A DNA stretch of 64,000 nt, from contig NZ_CP144683.1 in NCBI RefSeq assembly GCF_036687315.1, forward strand, positions 992,001 through 1,056,000, in the 5' to 3' direction. The translations under genes were made by a program, and so were the position numbers. Below are positions 1 through 7,455 of this stretch, piece after piece; position 1 is the stretch's first letter, and each line of letters begins with the position of its first letter. The stretch comes from Sphingopyxis sp. TUF1 (GTDB lineage Bacteria > Pseudomonadota > Alphaproteobacteria > Sphingomonadales > Sphingomonadaceae). The notes under the pieces are model-generated. The model worked only from the letters and a program-made list of their open reading frames with translations, searched no databases and was not told the DNA's origin.

Positions 1-778
1 CATGGTCGCCCGCGAGCCGGTCGAGCCGCCGCGCCGCGCCGCGCAACAGCGCCGGGCCGCCGTCGCTGCCGTCGAACGTCTCCATGATCGCGCCGAGATC
101 GCCTGCGAGCCGTTCGCCCTTCTGCATCGCCGCGCGCGCTTCGGACAGTTCGGCATCTTCGCCGGGTAGCGGATCGAGCGCCCGTAATTCGGCGACGCAA
201 TGGCCCAGCCATTCGCGGTCACGCTCGGCTTCGGAAATCGCGGCGCGCGCGGCGGCCAGCTTTTCCTCGGCGGCGCGCCATGCCGAATGAGCGGCGGCGA
301 CCGCGGCGGTGTCGGCGCGCGCATAGGCGTCGAGCAGCGCGCGGTGCCCCGCTGGCGCGAGCAAGCCGCGATCGTCGTGCTGGCCGTGGATTTCGACGAG
401 ATGCCCGCCGACCTCGCGCAGCAGCGCCGCCGAACAGGGCTGATCGTTCAGGAACGCGCGGCTGCCCCCGTCGGCTTTGAGCGTGCGGCGCACGATCAGC
501 GGCTCGCCCGGTTCCTGCGTCAGATCATTGTCGGCGAGCAGCGCGGCGAGCGGGCTGTCTGCCGCGGGCGCGGTAAAGCTCGCCGTCACCTGCGCCTTGT
601 CCGTCCCTTGCCGCACCAGCGCGCTGTCGGCGCGTGCGCCGAGCGCAAGGCCCAGCGCGTCGAGCAGGATCGATTTCCCCGCCCCCGTCTCGCCGGTCAG
701 CACGCCCAGCCCGGCCTCGAAATCGAGGTCGAGCCGTTCGATCAGAACGATGTTGGCAATGGACAATGCGGTCAGCAC
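1..778 (-). CDS. recN: DNA repair protein RecN, N-terminal part (runs off window start)
   Basis: SMC-like ATPase that acts at double-strand breaks and supports recombinational repair. The translation begins with a short beta-strand segment and reaches a Walker A loop (GETGAGKS) at residues 29-36, followed by the RecN-typical LGLALGARADSALVRQG stretch; a coiled-coil-like arm (AAEEKLAAARAAISEAER) begins before the sequence leaves the window. I chose a GTG start because TAAGGACG lies about 8 bases upstream and the family starts just before this hydrophobic strand. It follows bamD on the same strand, a pairing common in alphaproteobacteria. The C-terminal ABC half is outside the window, so integrity cannot be judged. 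Confidence 0.93.
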   Translation of the reverse strand, partial: MLTALSIANIVLIERLDLDFEAGLGVLTGETGAGKSILLDALGLALGARADSALVRQGTDKAQVTASFTAPAADSPLAALLADNDLTQEPGEPLIVRRTLKADGGSRAFLNDQPCSAALLREVGGHLVEIHGQHDDRGLLAPAGHRALLDAYARADTAAVAAAHSAWRAAEEKLAAARAAISEAERDREWLGHCVAELRALDPLPGEDAELSEARAAMQKGERLAGDLGAIMETFDGSDGGPALLRGAARRLDRLAGDH

Positions 779-827
779 GCGCCGTCCTTACCGCAGAACA
801 AAATACGAATCTATTCGGTAGTCGCAC

Positions 828-903
828 GTCGCCCCCGCGAAGGCGGGGGCCGCTATCGGCATCGTGAATGGTCGCTGGCGGCCCCCGCCTTCGCGGGGGC
901 GAC
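828..903. repeat. REP-like inverted repeat, family I
   Basis: Two exact 24-base arms (828-851 and 880-903) in opposite orientation, each itself a small hairpin with core CCCCCGC-GAAG-GCGGGGG, separated by 28 bases. It lies between the bamD stop and the recN start. The same design recurs at 22566-22648, 44449-44524, 50128-50218 and 56046-56122. Confidence 0.85.
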
Positions 904-912
904 GGCCAGGCA

Positions 913-1707
913 TCAGGCGCTCGGCGCGTGCCGTTGCATCAGCTTATAGGCGCGCTCATACCATTCATTGCCCGGATAGTTGGCGCCGAGCACCGCCGCC
1001 GACTTCTTTGCCTCGGCCGGAATGCCGAGCGCGAGATAGGATTCGGTCAAACGGTACAGCGCCTCGGGCGCGTGGCTGGTCGTCTGATATTTGTCGACGA
1101 CCTCGCGGAACCGGATCGACGCCGCCAGCCAGTTCGAGCTGCGCTGATAGAAGCGGCCGATTTCCATCTCCTTGCCCGCAAGATGGTCCTGCACCAGATC
1201 GATCTTGAGTCGCGCGTCGGCGGCATAGCGGCTATCGGGATAGCGGCGGACGATCTCGCCGAGCGCCGCCTGCGCCTGCTGCGTGATCTTCTGGTCGCGC
1301 GTGACGTCGCTGATCTGTTCATAATAGCTGAGCGCGATCAGATAATAGGCGTAGGGCGCGTCCTTGTTGCCCGGGTGGATCGCAAGGAAACGCTGCGCCG
1401 CCTCGATCGCCGGGGTATATTCGCGGTCCATATAATAGCTGAACGAGCTCATCAGCTGCGCCCGGCGCGCCCACGGCGAATAGGGATGCTGACGCTCGAC
1501 CTCGTCGAACAGCGCCGCGGCGAGGCCATATTGCTGGCGGTCGAGCCGCTCCTGCGCAGCGCGGTACAGCGTATTGACGTCGCGCGCGACATACCGCGTG
1601 TCTTTCTTGACGCCGCTGCCCCCGCCGCAGGCGGCCAGCATGGGCGTGATCACAAGTGCGGCGGCGAGCAGGCGCAGAGGCGCGCGCGAAGGGACAAGCT
1701 GAGTCAT
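913..1707 (-). CDS. bamD: Outer membrane protein assembly factor BamD (lipoprotein)
   Basis: Essential lipoprotein of the BAM complex, which inserts beta-barrel proteins into the outer membrane. The N-terminus is a lipoprotein signal ending in the lipobox LAAC about 25 residues in, followed by a Gly/Ser linker. The body is TPR-like: YRAAQERLDRQQYGLAAALFDEVERQHPYS and several further helical repeats, with family-typical YYLIALSYYEQI and YPDSRYAADA. Length (264 aa) matches the family. An in-frame start 54 codons further upstream exists, but it would bury the signal peptide, so I start at the methionine of MTQLVPSR. It is upstream of recN and probably co-transcribed with it. Confidence 0.95.
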   Translation of the reverse strand: MTQLVPSRAPLRLLAAALVITPMLAACGGGSGVKKDTRYVARDVNTLYRAAQERLDRQQYGLAAALFDEVERQHPYSPWARRAQLMSSFSYYMDREYTPAIEAAQRFLAIHPGNKDAPYAYYLIALSYYEQISDVTRDQKITQQAQAALGEIVRRYPDSRYAADARLKIDLVQDHLAGKEMEIGRFYQRSSNWLAASIRFREVVDKYQTTSHAPEALYRLTESYLALGIPAEAKKSAAVLGANYPGNEWYERAYKLMQRHAPSA

Positions 1708-1792
1708 GCGCGCGGTATAGCCACAGCGCGGATGAACGCAAAATAAATGATGGGCTGACTGTCGGGTTTCGCAGTCGCCTCGGGACGCGGGA

Positions 1793-2497
1793 TCATCCGC
1801 CTTTGACGACGCAGCCCTTGGCCAGATCGGCGGGCGCGGGGACGCGGCGCGCGGTTCGGATCGTGACATGCGGCTCGAGGATCTGGCCCACCATCACCCC
1901 CTCGCCCGCGGTCGGCGAGATCGGCGCGTTGAAAATCGCCGCAGCAACGTCGGCGCCTGCGACAATCTCGCCAAACACCGCAAAGCCCGCGCCGTCGCCG
2001 CCCGGGGCGTCGGCGTCGAATCCCTTTATGTCGGAAAGCAGCAGGAAAAAGTCGGTCGTCGCATCGCCGGGATTGAGCCGCGCCATCGACAGCGCGCCCT
2101 TGCAATTGGTGAGACCGGTCTTGGTCGTCGGCTCGTGCGCGATCGGCGGGAAATTCCGGCTCGCGTCGCCGCGATTGCCTGCCTGGATCAGTTGGTTCGC
2201 CGAACCCCAGCTTTTGGTCGAGCGGTAAAATTTGAACCCATCCATCCGCTTCGTATCGACGTAGCGCAGGAAATTGGCGGCGGTCACCGGCGCGCGCTTG
2301 TCCTCGATCCGCAGGGTGATCGTCCCCAGATCGGTCTTGAGCGCGACATAGGGCCGCGTGTCGGCATCCACGACCGGCGTTGCGGGCGCGGGAATGGAGG
2401 GCACCGGCGGCGGCAAGTGCGTCGCCTGCGGTGGAATAGAGGGCGATTGGGCGGCGAAGATCAGCGCGGTAACAAGGTTCAGCATGGCGCCGATCAT
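1793..2497 (-). CDS. Cyclophilin-type peptidyl-prolyl cis-trans isomerase, exported
   Basis: Catalyses cis-trans isomerisation at proline bonds. The first ~18 residues look like a short signal or anchor (MLNLVTALIFAAQS), followed by a proline-rich linker. The cyclophilin domain spans about residues 47-220, with ALKTDLGTITLRIEDKRAPVTAANFLRYVD, FYRS and the core FFLLLSD and FAVFGEIVAG. The usual FHR catalytic stretch appears as FKFYRSTK, so activity is likely but not certain. The start may be the second methionine (2485). It precedes bamD on the same strand with an 85-bp gap. Confidence 0.88.
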   Translation of the reverse strand: MIGAMLNLVTALIFAAQSPSIPPQATHLPPPVPSIPAPATPVVDADTRPYVALKTDLGTITLRIEDKRAPVTAANFLRYVDTKRMDGFKFYRSTKSWGSANQLIQAGNRGDASRNFPPIAHEPTTKTGLTNCKGALSMARLNPGDATTDFFLLLSDIKGFDADAPGGDGAGFAVFGEIVAGADVAAAIFNAPISPTAGEGVMVGQILEPHVTIRTARRVPAPADLAKGCVVKGG

Positions 2498-2622
2498 AAA
2501 CGCAACCGCACCCCCGAAGCGAGTGGTTTTGGATCATCGCGTAGGACCGCCCGCACGATGCATGCTCGATTGGAAAATAGCGAAGGGCGCGCTAGGCCGT
2601 GCACGGTCAGGAGAGCCTTGCG

Positions 2623-3303
2623 ATGCCCGATACCCCCGATGACGAGACTGCCCCCCAACCAGCGCCCCCGATGGCGACAGAGGTCGGATCGCGCTTTTTA
2701 CGCTACCTGCCGCTCATCACGATCGCGCATTTCGTCATCGGCCTGCCTGCGCTGATCGCCTCGCTCGCGCTGGCCTATTTCGCCTTTGTTCAGGCCGACG
2801 CAACGCAGAAGATGCAGACCGGTGGGGCCATGCCCTTCGTGACTGTCGGGACGAGCAATGTCGATGCCGAAGGCAACCCCGACATCGCGCTGACGCTGAC
2901 GAACAACGGCGTGGGTCCGGCAATCCTGGGGCCGATCGAAATCCGCTATAAGGGAAAGCCCGTGACAACGCCGATCGACATGCTCGAGCGCTGCTGCACC
3001 GCGACCGACGCGCGCGGCCTGTCGTTCGCCACCGCACCTTCGAGCCGTATCGCGGTGCGGCCCGGCGAGACTATCGAAATCCTCAGCCTGCCCCGCACCC
3101 CCGTGAGCGAAACGGTCTGGCGGACGTTCAACGTCGAGCGGTGGAAACTCGATGTTCGCTCCTGTTATTGCTCGATCTTCAACGATTGCTGGATAACCGA
3201 AGGGATGCAGGGACTGCCCAAGCCCGTCAAGCAATGCCCCGCCGACTGGTCGCTGTACGACGAAGATGCGCGACAGCGGTTCGCGACTGGCAATAAGGGA
3301 TAA
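2623..3303 (+). CDS. Membrane-anchored protein of unknown function
   Basis: I do not recognise a named family. The protein has a ~35-residue hydrophilic, proline-rich N-terminus, one clear transmembrane segment (FLRYLPLITIAHFVIGLPALIASLALAYFAFV, about residues 28-55) and a ~170-residue periplasmic part containing an immunoglobulin-like stretch (DIALTLTNNGVGPAILGPIEIRYKGKP) and several cysteines (CC, SCYCS, DCW, QC) that may form disulfides. The start is placed at the ATG with AGGAGA 8 bases upstream, not at an earlier GTG. It is divergent from the cyclophilin gene. Confidence 0.7.
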   Translation: MPDTPDDETAPQPAPPMATEVGSRFLRYLPLITIAHFVIGLPALIASLALAYFAFVQADATQKMQTGGAMPFVTVGTSNVDAEGNPDIALTLTNNGVGPAILGPIEIRYKGKPVTTPIDMLERCCTATDARGLSFATAPSSRIAVRPGETIEILSLPRTPVSETVWRTFNVERWKLDVRSCYCSIFNDCWITEGMQGLPKPVKQCPADWSLYDEDARQRFATGNKG

Positions 3304-3337
3304 TTAAACCGATCGGTTGACTATGACAATCGATGTG

Positions 3338-3365
3338 TCATGTTCAACCATATGGTTGAACATGA
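3338..3365. promoter_or_regulatory. 28-bp perfect palindrome over the arsR start (putative auto-operator)
   Basis: An uninterrupted 28-base perfect palindrome with core TTCAACCATATGGTTGAA covers the start codons at 3340 and 3352. TTCAACCA-type palindromes at this position are typical operators of ArsR repressors paired with SRPBCC genes, so it most likely represses its own operon. A second short palindrome, AACCGATCGGTT, lies at 3307-3318 and a -35-like TTGACT at 3317. Confidence 0.7.
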
Positions 3366-3744
3366 TTCGTACACTCTCGACACCATCTTCCAGGCTCTCG
3401 GCGACGCGACGCGGCGGGCGATGCTGGGCGAGCTCGCCGACGGCGAACGCAGCGTCGGCGCACTGGCCGAACCCTTTACAATGTCGCTCGCGGCGGCATC
3501 GAAACATATCAAGGTCCTCGAAAAGGCGGGCCTTGTCCGCCGCGACGTCCGCGGAAGGACACATATGTGCAGCCTGAATCCGGTTCCGCTGATGCGCGCC
3601 GACCAGTGGCTCGATATTTATCGCCGCTTCTGGACGGGCCGTCTCGACACCCTCGAACGGCTGCTTGGCGCCGCGCCGACGCGGCCGCCCAACTCACCTG
3701 CTTCCCCGAACAACAAGGAGAATCATGATGACGACGACGCTTGA
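3340..3744 (+). CDS. ArsR-family HTH transcriptional repressor
   Basis: Winged-helix repressor of the ArsR/SdpR type. Residues ~10-95 carry the HTH: FQALGDATRRAMLGELADGERSVGALAEPFTMSLAAASKHIKVLEKAGLVRRDVRGR, with the recognition helix AASKHIKVLEKAGL. No CxC metal-binding motif is present, so metal sensing is unlikely. The start may instead be the ATG at 3352 (MVEHDSYT), which matches how relatives begin; neither start has a clear Shine-Dalgarno sequence, and both lie inside the 28-bp palindrome. The gene overlaps the downstream SRPBCC gene by 20 bases, indicating coupled expression. Confidence 0.9.
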   Translation: MFNHMVEHDSYTLDTIFQALGDATRRAMLGELADGERSVGALAEPFTMSLAAASKHIKVLEKAGLVRRDVRGRTHMCSLNPVPLMRADQWLDIYRRFWTGRLDTLERLLGAAPTRPPNSPASPNNKENHDDDDA

Positions 3745-4261
3745 CCAGGATCGTTTCGGCACGCTGACCGAACCGGCCACGCTGACGATTTCCCGTATGC
3801 TCCCCGGTCCAATCGATCGGGTCTGGACCTATCTGACCGACAGCGAACTGCGCCGGCAGTGGCTGGCGTCCGGGGCGATGGAACAAAAGGTCGGCGCGCC
3901 GGTCGAGCTCGTCTGGCGCAACGACGAACTCACCGACCCGCCGGGAACGGCGCCCGAGGGTGTGAGCGGTGACCACCGGATGCTGTGCAAGGTTCTCGCG
4001 ATCGATCCGCCGCGGCTGCTGTCGATCAGCTGGGGCAGCACCGGCGGAGTGACCTTCACGCTCGAGGAAAAAGACGGCGAAGTGCTGCTCACCATCATCC
4101 ACAAGCGCATCGAGGATCAGAGCGTCCTGCTCAACGTCAGCGCGGGCTGGCACGCGCATCTCGACGTCCTCGAGGCGCGCACGCGCGGAACCGAACCGGC
4201 GCCGCACTGGGACAATTGGGCCCAGCTGCGCGAACTATATGCGGAGCGCTTGTTCGACTGA
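3725..4261 (+). CDS. SRPBCC / AHSA1-like domain protein
   Basis: A START-like fold protein of the group related to the activator of Hsp90 ATPase, forming a hydrophobic ligand pocket; the ligand is unknown. Typical elements are ISRMLPGPIDRVWTYLTDSELRRQWLASG near the N-terminus, PRLLSISWGSTGGVTFTLEEKDGEVLLTIIHKRI in the middle, and a C-terminal helix starting VSAGWHAHLDVLEARTRG. AAGGAG sits at 3714-3719, just before ATGATG, so the start may be the second ATG. Pairing with an ArsR repressor is common, and the two are co-transcribed up to the terminator at 4283. Confidence 0.88.
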   Translation: MMTTTLDQDRFGTLTEPATLTISRMLPGPIDRVWTYLTDSELRRQWLASGAMEQKVGAPVELVWRNDELTDPPGTAPEGVSGDHRMLCKVLAIDPPRLLSISWGSTGGVTFTLEEKDGEVLLTIIHKRIEDQSVLLNVSAGWHAHLDVLEARTRGTEPAPHWDNWAQLRELYAERLFD

Positions 4262-4282
4262 GCACAAGGGAAAGGATGACGG

Positions 4283-4310
4283 AGGGGCCGCGCGCGCGGC
4301 CCCTTTTTTT
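4283..4310 (+). terminator. Rho-independent terminator after the arsR-SRPBCC operon
   Basis: A perfect 22-base palindrome (AGGGGCCGCGC and its complement, 4283-4304) followed by TTTTTT, 22 bases after the SRPBCC stop codon. Confidence 0.92.
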
Positions 4311-4340
4311 GTGTTTGGCAGCGGGCCGAAGCGGACCAAT

Positions 4341-4479
4341 ATCCTCCCTGTCGCGCAGCGATGGGGAGGTGGCAGCGCGAAGCGCTGACGGAGGGGGCAT
4401 GGCGCCGACATCGCGGCCCCTCCGCCACCGCCTGCGGCGGCTGTCCCCCTTCCCATGGCCTTCGGCCACAGGGAGGATT
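4341..4479. repeat. Family IV palindromic repeat, copy A
   Basis: Outer arms ATCCTCCCTGT and ACAGGGAGGAT bound a ~139-bp unit with internal segments GGGGAGGTGGCAGCGCGAAG and TGACGGAGGGG. Related copies lie at 8507-8628 (left end missing) and 54274-54408 (opposite orientation). Confidence 0.85.
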
Positions 4480-4520
4480 CAACTTCTCCCTCTCGCCCGA
4501 GACGGACATCCTCCGGAACG

Positions 4521-4550
4521 AAAAAGGGGCCACCTCGCGGCAGCCCCTTC
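4521..4550 (-). terminator. Rho-independent terminator of pnp
   Basis: On the minus strand the arms AAGGGGC and GCCCCTT flank an 11-base loop and are followed by TTT, about 20 bases after the pnp stop. Confidence 0.8.
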
Positions 4551-4571
4551 TCTGTTCGCTAACCGAAAGAC

Positions 4572-6887
4572 TTAGTCCTTCAGGAAATCAGGCACATGAC
4601 CCTGATCTTCCGGACCGTCGCTGCGTTCGCGGCCGCGATCGCCTCTGGGACCACGATCGCCGCCACCATCGCGGCGGGGGCCACGATCGCGGCCGCCGCG
4701 GCCGCGGTCGCCGCCGTCGCGGCGCGGGCCGCGGTCGCCGCGGTCACCACGCTCGCGAGGCTCGCGCGGCGGGCGGGTGTCTTCGAGTTCCTCGCCGGTT
4801 TCCTGGTCGACGACGCGCATCGACAGGCGAACCTTGCCGCGCGGGTCGATCTCGAGCACCTTGACCTTGACTTCCTGACCTTCGGACAGGACGTCGGCTA
4901 CCTTTTCGACGCGCTCATTCTTGATTTCGCTGACGTGGACCAGGCCGTCCTTGCCGCCCATGAAATTCACGAATGCGCCGAAATCGACGAGGTTGACGAC
5001 CTTGCCGTCGTAGATTTTGCCGACTTCGGCTTCCTCGACGATGCCGCTGATCCACTTGCGGGCGGCCTCGATCTGGTCGAGGTCGCTCGACGAAATCTTG
5101 ATCAGACCTTCGTCGTCGATGTCGACCTTGGCGCCGGTGGTTGCAACGATCTCGCGGATCACCTTGCCGCCGGTGCCGATGACGTCGCGAATCTTCGCCT
5201 TGTCGATCTGCATCGTTTCGATACGCGGAGCGTGCGCCGACAGTTCGGTGCGCGCTTCGCCCAGCGCCTTGTTCATCTCGCCGAGGATGTGCGCGCGGCC
5301 TTCCTTGGCCTGATTGAGCGCGGCCTCGAAGATCTCACGCGTAATGCCCGCGATCTTGATGTCCATCTGCATCGTCGTGATACCCTCCGACGTGCCCGCG
5401 ACCTTGAAGTCCATGTCGCCGAGATGATCTTCGTCGCCAAGGATGTCGCTGAGGATCGCATAATCCTTGCCTTCGAGGATCAGGCCCATCGCGATGCCCG
5501 ACACCGGCCGCTTGATCGGCACGCCGGCGTCCATCATCGCGAGCGAACCGCCGCACACCGACGCCATCGACGATGAGCCGTTCGACTCAGTGATGTCGCT
5601 GGTCAGGCGGATCGTATAGGGGAACTCGTCCTTCGTCGGCAGCACGGGGTGCAGCGCGCGCCACGCGAGCTTACCATGACCGACTTCGCGGCGGCCCGGC
5701 GCGCCGAAGCGGCCGACTTCACCGACCGAATAGGGCGGGAAGTTATAATGCAGCATGAAGTTCTGGTACGACAGGCCGTTCAGGCCGTCGATCATCTGCT
5801 CCGCATCCTTGGTGCCAAGCGTGCAGGTCGCGATCGTCTGCGTTTCACCGCGGGTGAACAGCGCCGATCCGTGCGCGCGGGGCAGGAAATGCGTTTCGGC
5901 GACGATCGGACGAATCTGCGTCGTCGTGCGTCCGTCGATGCGCTTGCCGTCCTTCAGGATCGCGCCGCGCACGATTTCCGCTTCGAGCTTCTTGGTCAGT
6001 TTGATGCCCGCCATCACCTGCTGCGGGTCCAGCCCGTCGGCGGTGAACTGCTCCTTCGCCTTCGCGCGCGCTTCGTTGAGCGCGTTCGAGCGGGCCGACT
6101 TGTCGGTCAGCTTGTAGGCGGCGGCGATGTCCTTGCCGATCAGCTTCTTGAGCTTGTCCTTGATGTCGGCATTGTCGTCCGACGATGCGATTTCCCACGG
6201 ATCCTTGGCGGCCTGTTCGGCGAGCTTGACAATCGCCTTGACCACTTCCTTGCACGCGTCGTGCGCGAACAGGACGGCGCCCAGCATGACCTCTTCCGAC
6301 AGCTCATTGGCTTCGGATTCGACCATCATCACCGCATCGTAAGTGGCGGCGACGACCAGGTCGAGGTCGCCTTCGGCAACCTGCGCGTCGGTCGGATTGA
6401 GGATATATTCGCCGTCGATATAGCCGACACGCGCGGCGCCGATCGGGCCCATGAAGGGCACGCCCGAAATGGTGAGCGCGGCCGACGCCGCGACCATCGC
6501 GAGGATGTCGGGCTCGTTATGGCCGTCATAGCTCAGAACCTGGGCAATGGCGTTGATTTCGTTATAGAAACCTTCGGGGAACAGCGGGCGGATCGGACGG
6601 TCGATCAGGCGGCTGACCAAAGTTTCCTTTTCGGTCGCGCCGCGTTCGCGCTTGAAGAAGCCGCCCGGGATGCGGCCTGCGGCCGAATATTTTTCCTGAT
6701 AATGGACGGTCAGCGGGAAGAAGTCCTGCCCGTCCTTCACCGACTTGGCGGCGGTCACGGCGCACAGGACGACCGTTTCGCCCAGCGTCGCCATCACGGC
6801 GCCGTCGGCCTGACGGGCAACCTTGCCCGTTTCGAGGGTCAGCGTTTCACCGCCCCACTCGATCGATACTTTTTTCACGTCAAACAT
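4572..6887 (-). CDS. pnp: Polyribonucleotide nucleotidyltransferase (PNPase)
   Basis: Phosphorolytic 3'-5' exoribonuclease that degrades mRNA with release of nucleoside diphosphates; trimeric and part of the degradosome. Order of domains: first RNase PH core ([29 protein letters not shown] onward), helical linker, second RNase PH core ([13 protein letters not shown] and [19 protein letters not shown]), KH domain with GTGG loop ([15 protein letters not shown]), S1 domain ([20 protein letters not shown]). After the S1 domain comes a ~60-residue tail made almost wholly of Arg, Gly and Asp, probably a flexible RNA-binding extension. Length 771 aa is slightly above the usual ~710 because of this tail. 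It follows rpsO as in most bacteria. Confidence 0.97.
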   Translation of the reverse strand: MFDVKKVSIEWGGETLTLETGKVARQADGAVMATLGETVVLCAVTAAKSVKDGQDFFPLTVHYQEKYSAAGRIPGGFFKRERGATEKETLVSRLIDRPIRPLFPEGFYNEINAIAQVLSYDGHNEPDILAMVAASAALTISGVPFMGPIGAARVGYIDGEYILNPTDAQVAEGDLDLVVAATYDAVMMVESEANELSEEVMLGAVLFAHDACKEVVKAIVKLAEQAAKDPWEIASSDDNADIKDKLKKLIGKDIAAAYKLTDKSARSNALNEARAKAKEQFTADGLDPQQVMAGIKLTKKLEAEIVRGAILKDGKRIDGRTTTQIRPIVAETHFLPRAHGSALFTRGETQTIATCTLGTKDAEQMIDGLNGLSYQNFMLHYNFPPYSVGEVGRFGAPGRREVGHGKLAWRALHPVLPTKDEFPYTIRLTSDITESNGSSSMASVCGGSLAMMDAGVPIKRPVSGIAMGLILEGKDYAILSDILGDEDHLGDMDFKVAGTSEGITTMQMDIKIAGITREIFEAALNQAKEGRAHILGEMNKALGEARTELSAHAPRIETMQIDKAKIRDVIGTGGKVIREIVATTGAKVDIDDEGLIKISSSDLDQIEAARKWISGIVEEAEVGKIYDGKVVNLVDFGAFVNFMGGKDGLVHVSEIKNERVEKVADVLSEGQEVKVKVLEIDPRGKVRLSMRVVDQETGEELEDTRPPREPRERGDRGDRGPRRDGGDRGRGGRDRGPRRDGGGDRGPRGDRGRERSDGPEDQGHVPDFLKD

Positions 6888-7023
6888 GTGGTTTCCTTCG
6901 CCCGCCGGGCCCTATGCCGGGCGGGGCCTCTGTGTCCGGGCAGTCCGGCCCGGGGCGGTGCGGGGCCGTTTCTTGGCCCCTTGCTTGCGAAACCGCCGCC
7001 GAATTGCGGCGGTTCCTCCAACT

Positions 7024-7117
7024 CCGTTCGCCCTGAGCTTGTCGAAGGGCCTTTCTTCCTTCTCGAAGAAAAGGACGGGGTTTCGACAAACCCCGGATCA
7101 AGTCCGGGGCCGAACGG
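7024..7117. repeat. Family III/II composite palindromic repeat
   Basis: Begins with CCGTTCGCCCTGAGCTTGTC and ends CCGAACGG, and contains a family II half element (CCCCGGATCAAGTCCGGGG at 7091-7109). It lies between rpsO and pnp, within the likely shared transcript, where its hairpins could affect processing. Confidence 0.7.
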
Positions 7118-7120
7118 ATA

Positions 7121-7150
7121 AAATGAAAGCGGCTCCGAACCCGGAGCCGC
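7121..7150 (-). terminator. Hairpin terminator/attenuator after rpsO
   Basis: On the minus strand GCGGCTCCG and CGGAGCCGC form a 9-bp stem with a 5-base loop, followed by TTTCATTTT, ten bases beyond the rpsO stop. It may terminate only part of the transcription into pnp. Confidence 0.8.
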
Positions 7151-7160
7151 CCTCGAATTC

Positions 7161-7430
7161 TTATTTACGAAGACCCAGCTTCGCGATCAGCGCCTGATAG
7201 CGGCCCTCGTCCTTCTTGCGAAGATAGTCGAGGAGGCTGCGGCGCTTGTTGACCATCATCAAAAGGCCGCGGCGGCTGTGGTTGTCCTTGTGGTGCGCCT
7301 TGAAATGCTCGGTCAGCGTGTTGATGCGGTCGGTGAGGATCGCAACCTGGACTTCCGGCGAACCGGTGTCGCCCTTTTCGCGGGCATTGTCCTTGATGAC
7401 TTCGGCTTTGCGCTCGGCGGTAATCGACAT
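7161..7430 (-). CDS. rpsO: 30S ribosomal protein S15
   Basis: Primary 16S rRNA-binding protein of the 30S platform. The full 89-residue family length is present: [18 protein letters not shown] at the start, [49 protein letters not shown] in the core and the [12 protein letters not shown] end. The conserved H-x-x-D-x-H-S-R-R-G-L motif that contacts rRNA is intact. It lies between truB and pnp in the canonical order; a start two codons upstream is not needed. S15 commonly represses its own translation, but I cannot see the pseudoknot with certainty. Confidence 0.98.
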   Translation of the reverse strand: MSITAERKAEVIKDNAREKGDTGSPEVQVAILTDRINTLTEHFKAHHKDNHSRRGLLMMVNKRRSLLDYLRKKDEGRYQALIAKLGLRK

Positions 7431-7455
7431 AGTTTCTTTCCTCGAACATCATGGC

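Larger units (their letters stand above)
4262..4571. other. Gene-free stretch between convergent SRPBCC gene and pnp
   Basis: Holds a plus-strand terminator (4283-4310), a ~139-bp family IV palindromic repeat (4341-4479) and the minus-strand pnp terminator (4521-4550). No coding signal seen. Confidence 0.85.

Noticed and set aside
828..903. CRISPR-like array from repeated GC-rich palindromes
   Set aside because: The repeats are dispersed over the whole window in pairs with opposite orientation, with no regular spacers and no cas genes.
4596..5576. Long plus-strand reading frame opposite pnp (about 326 codons)
   Set aside because: It mirrors the high-GC pnp gene; the protein is repetitive and low in complexity and pnp explains the region fully.
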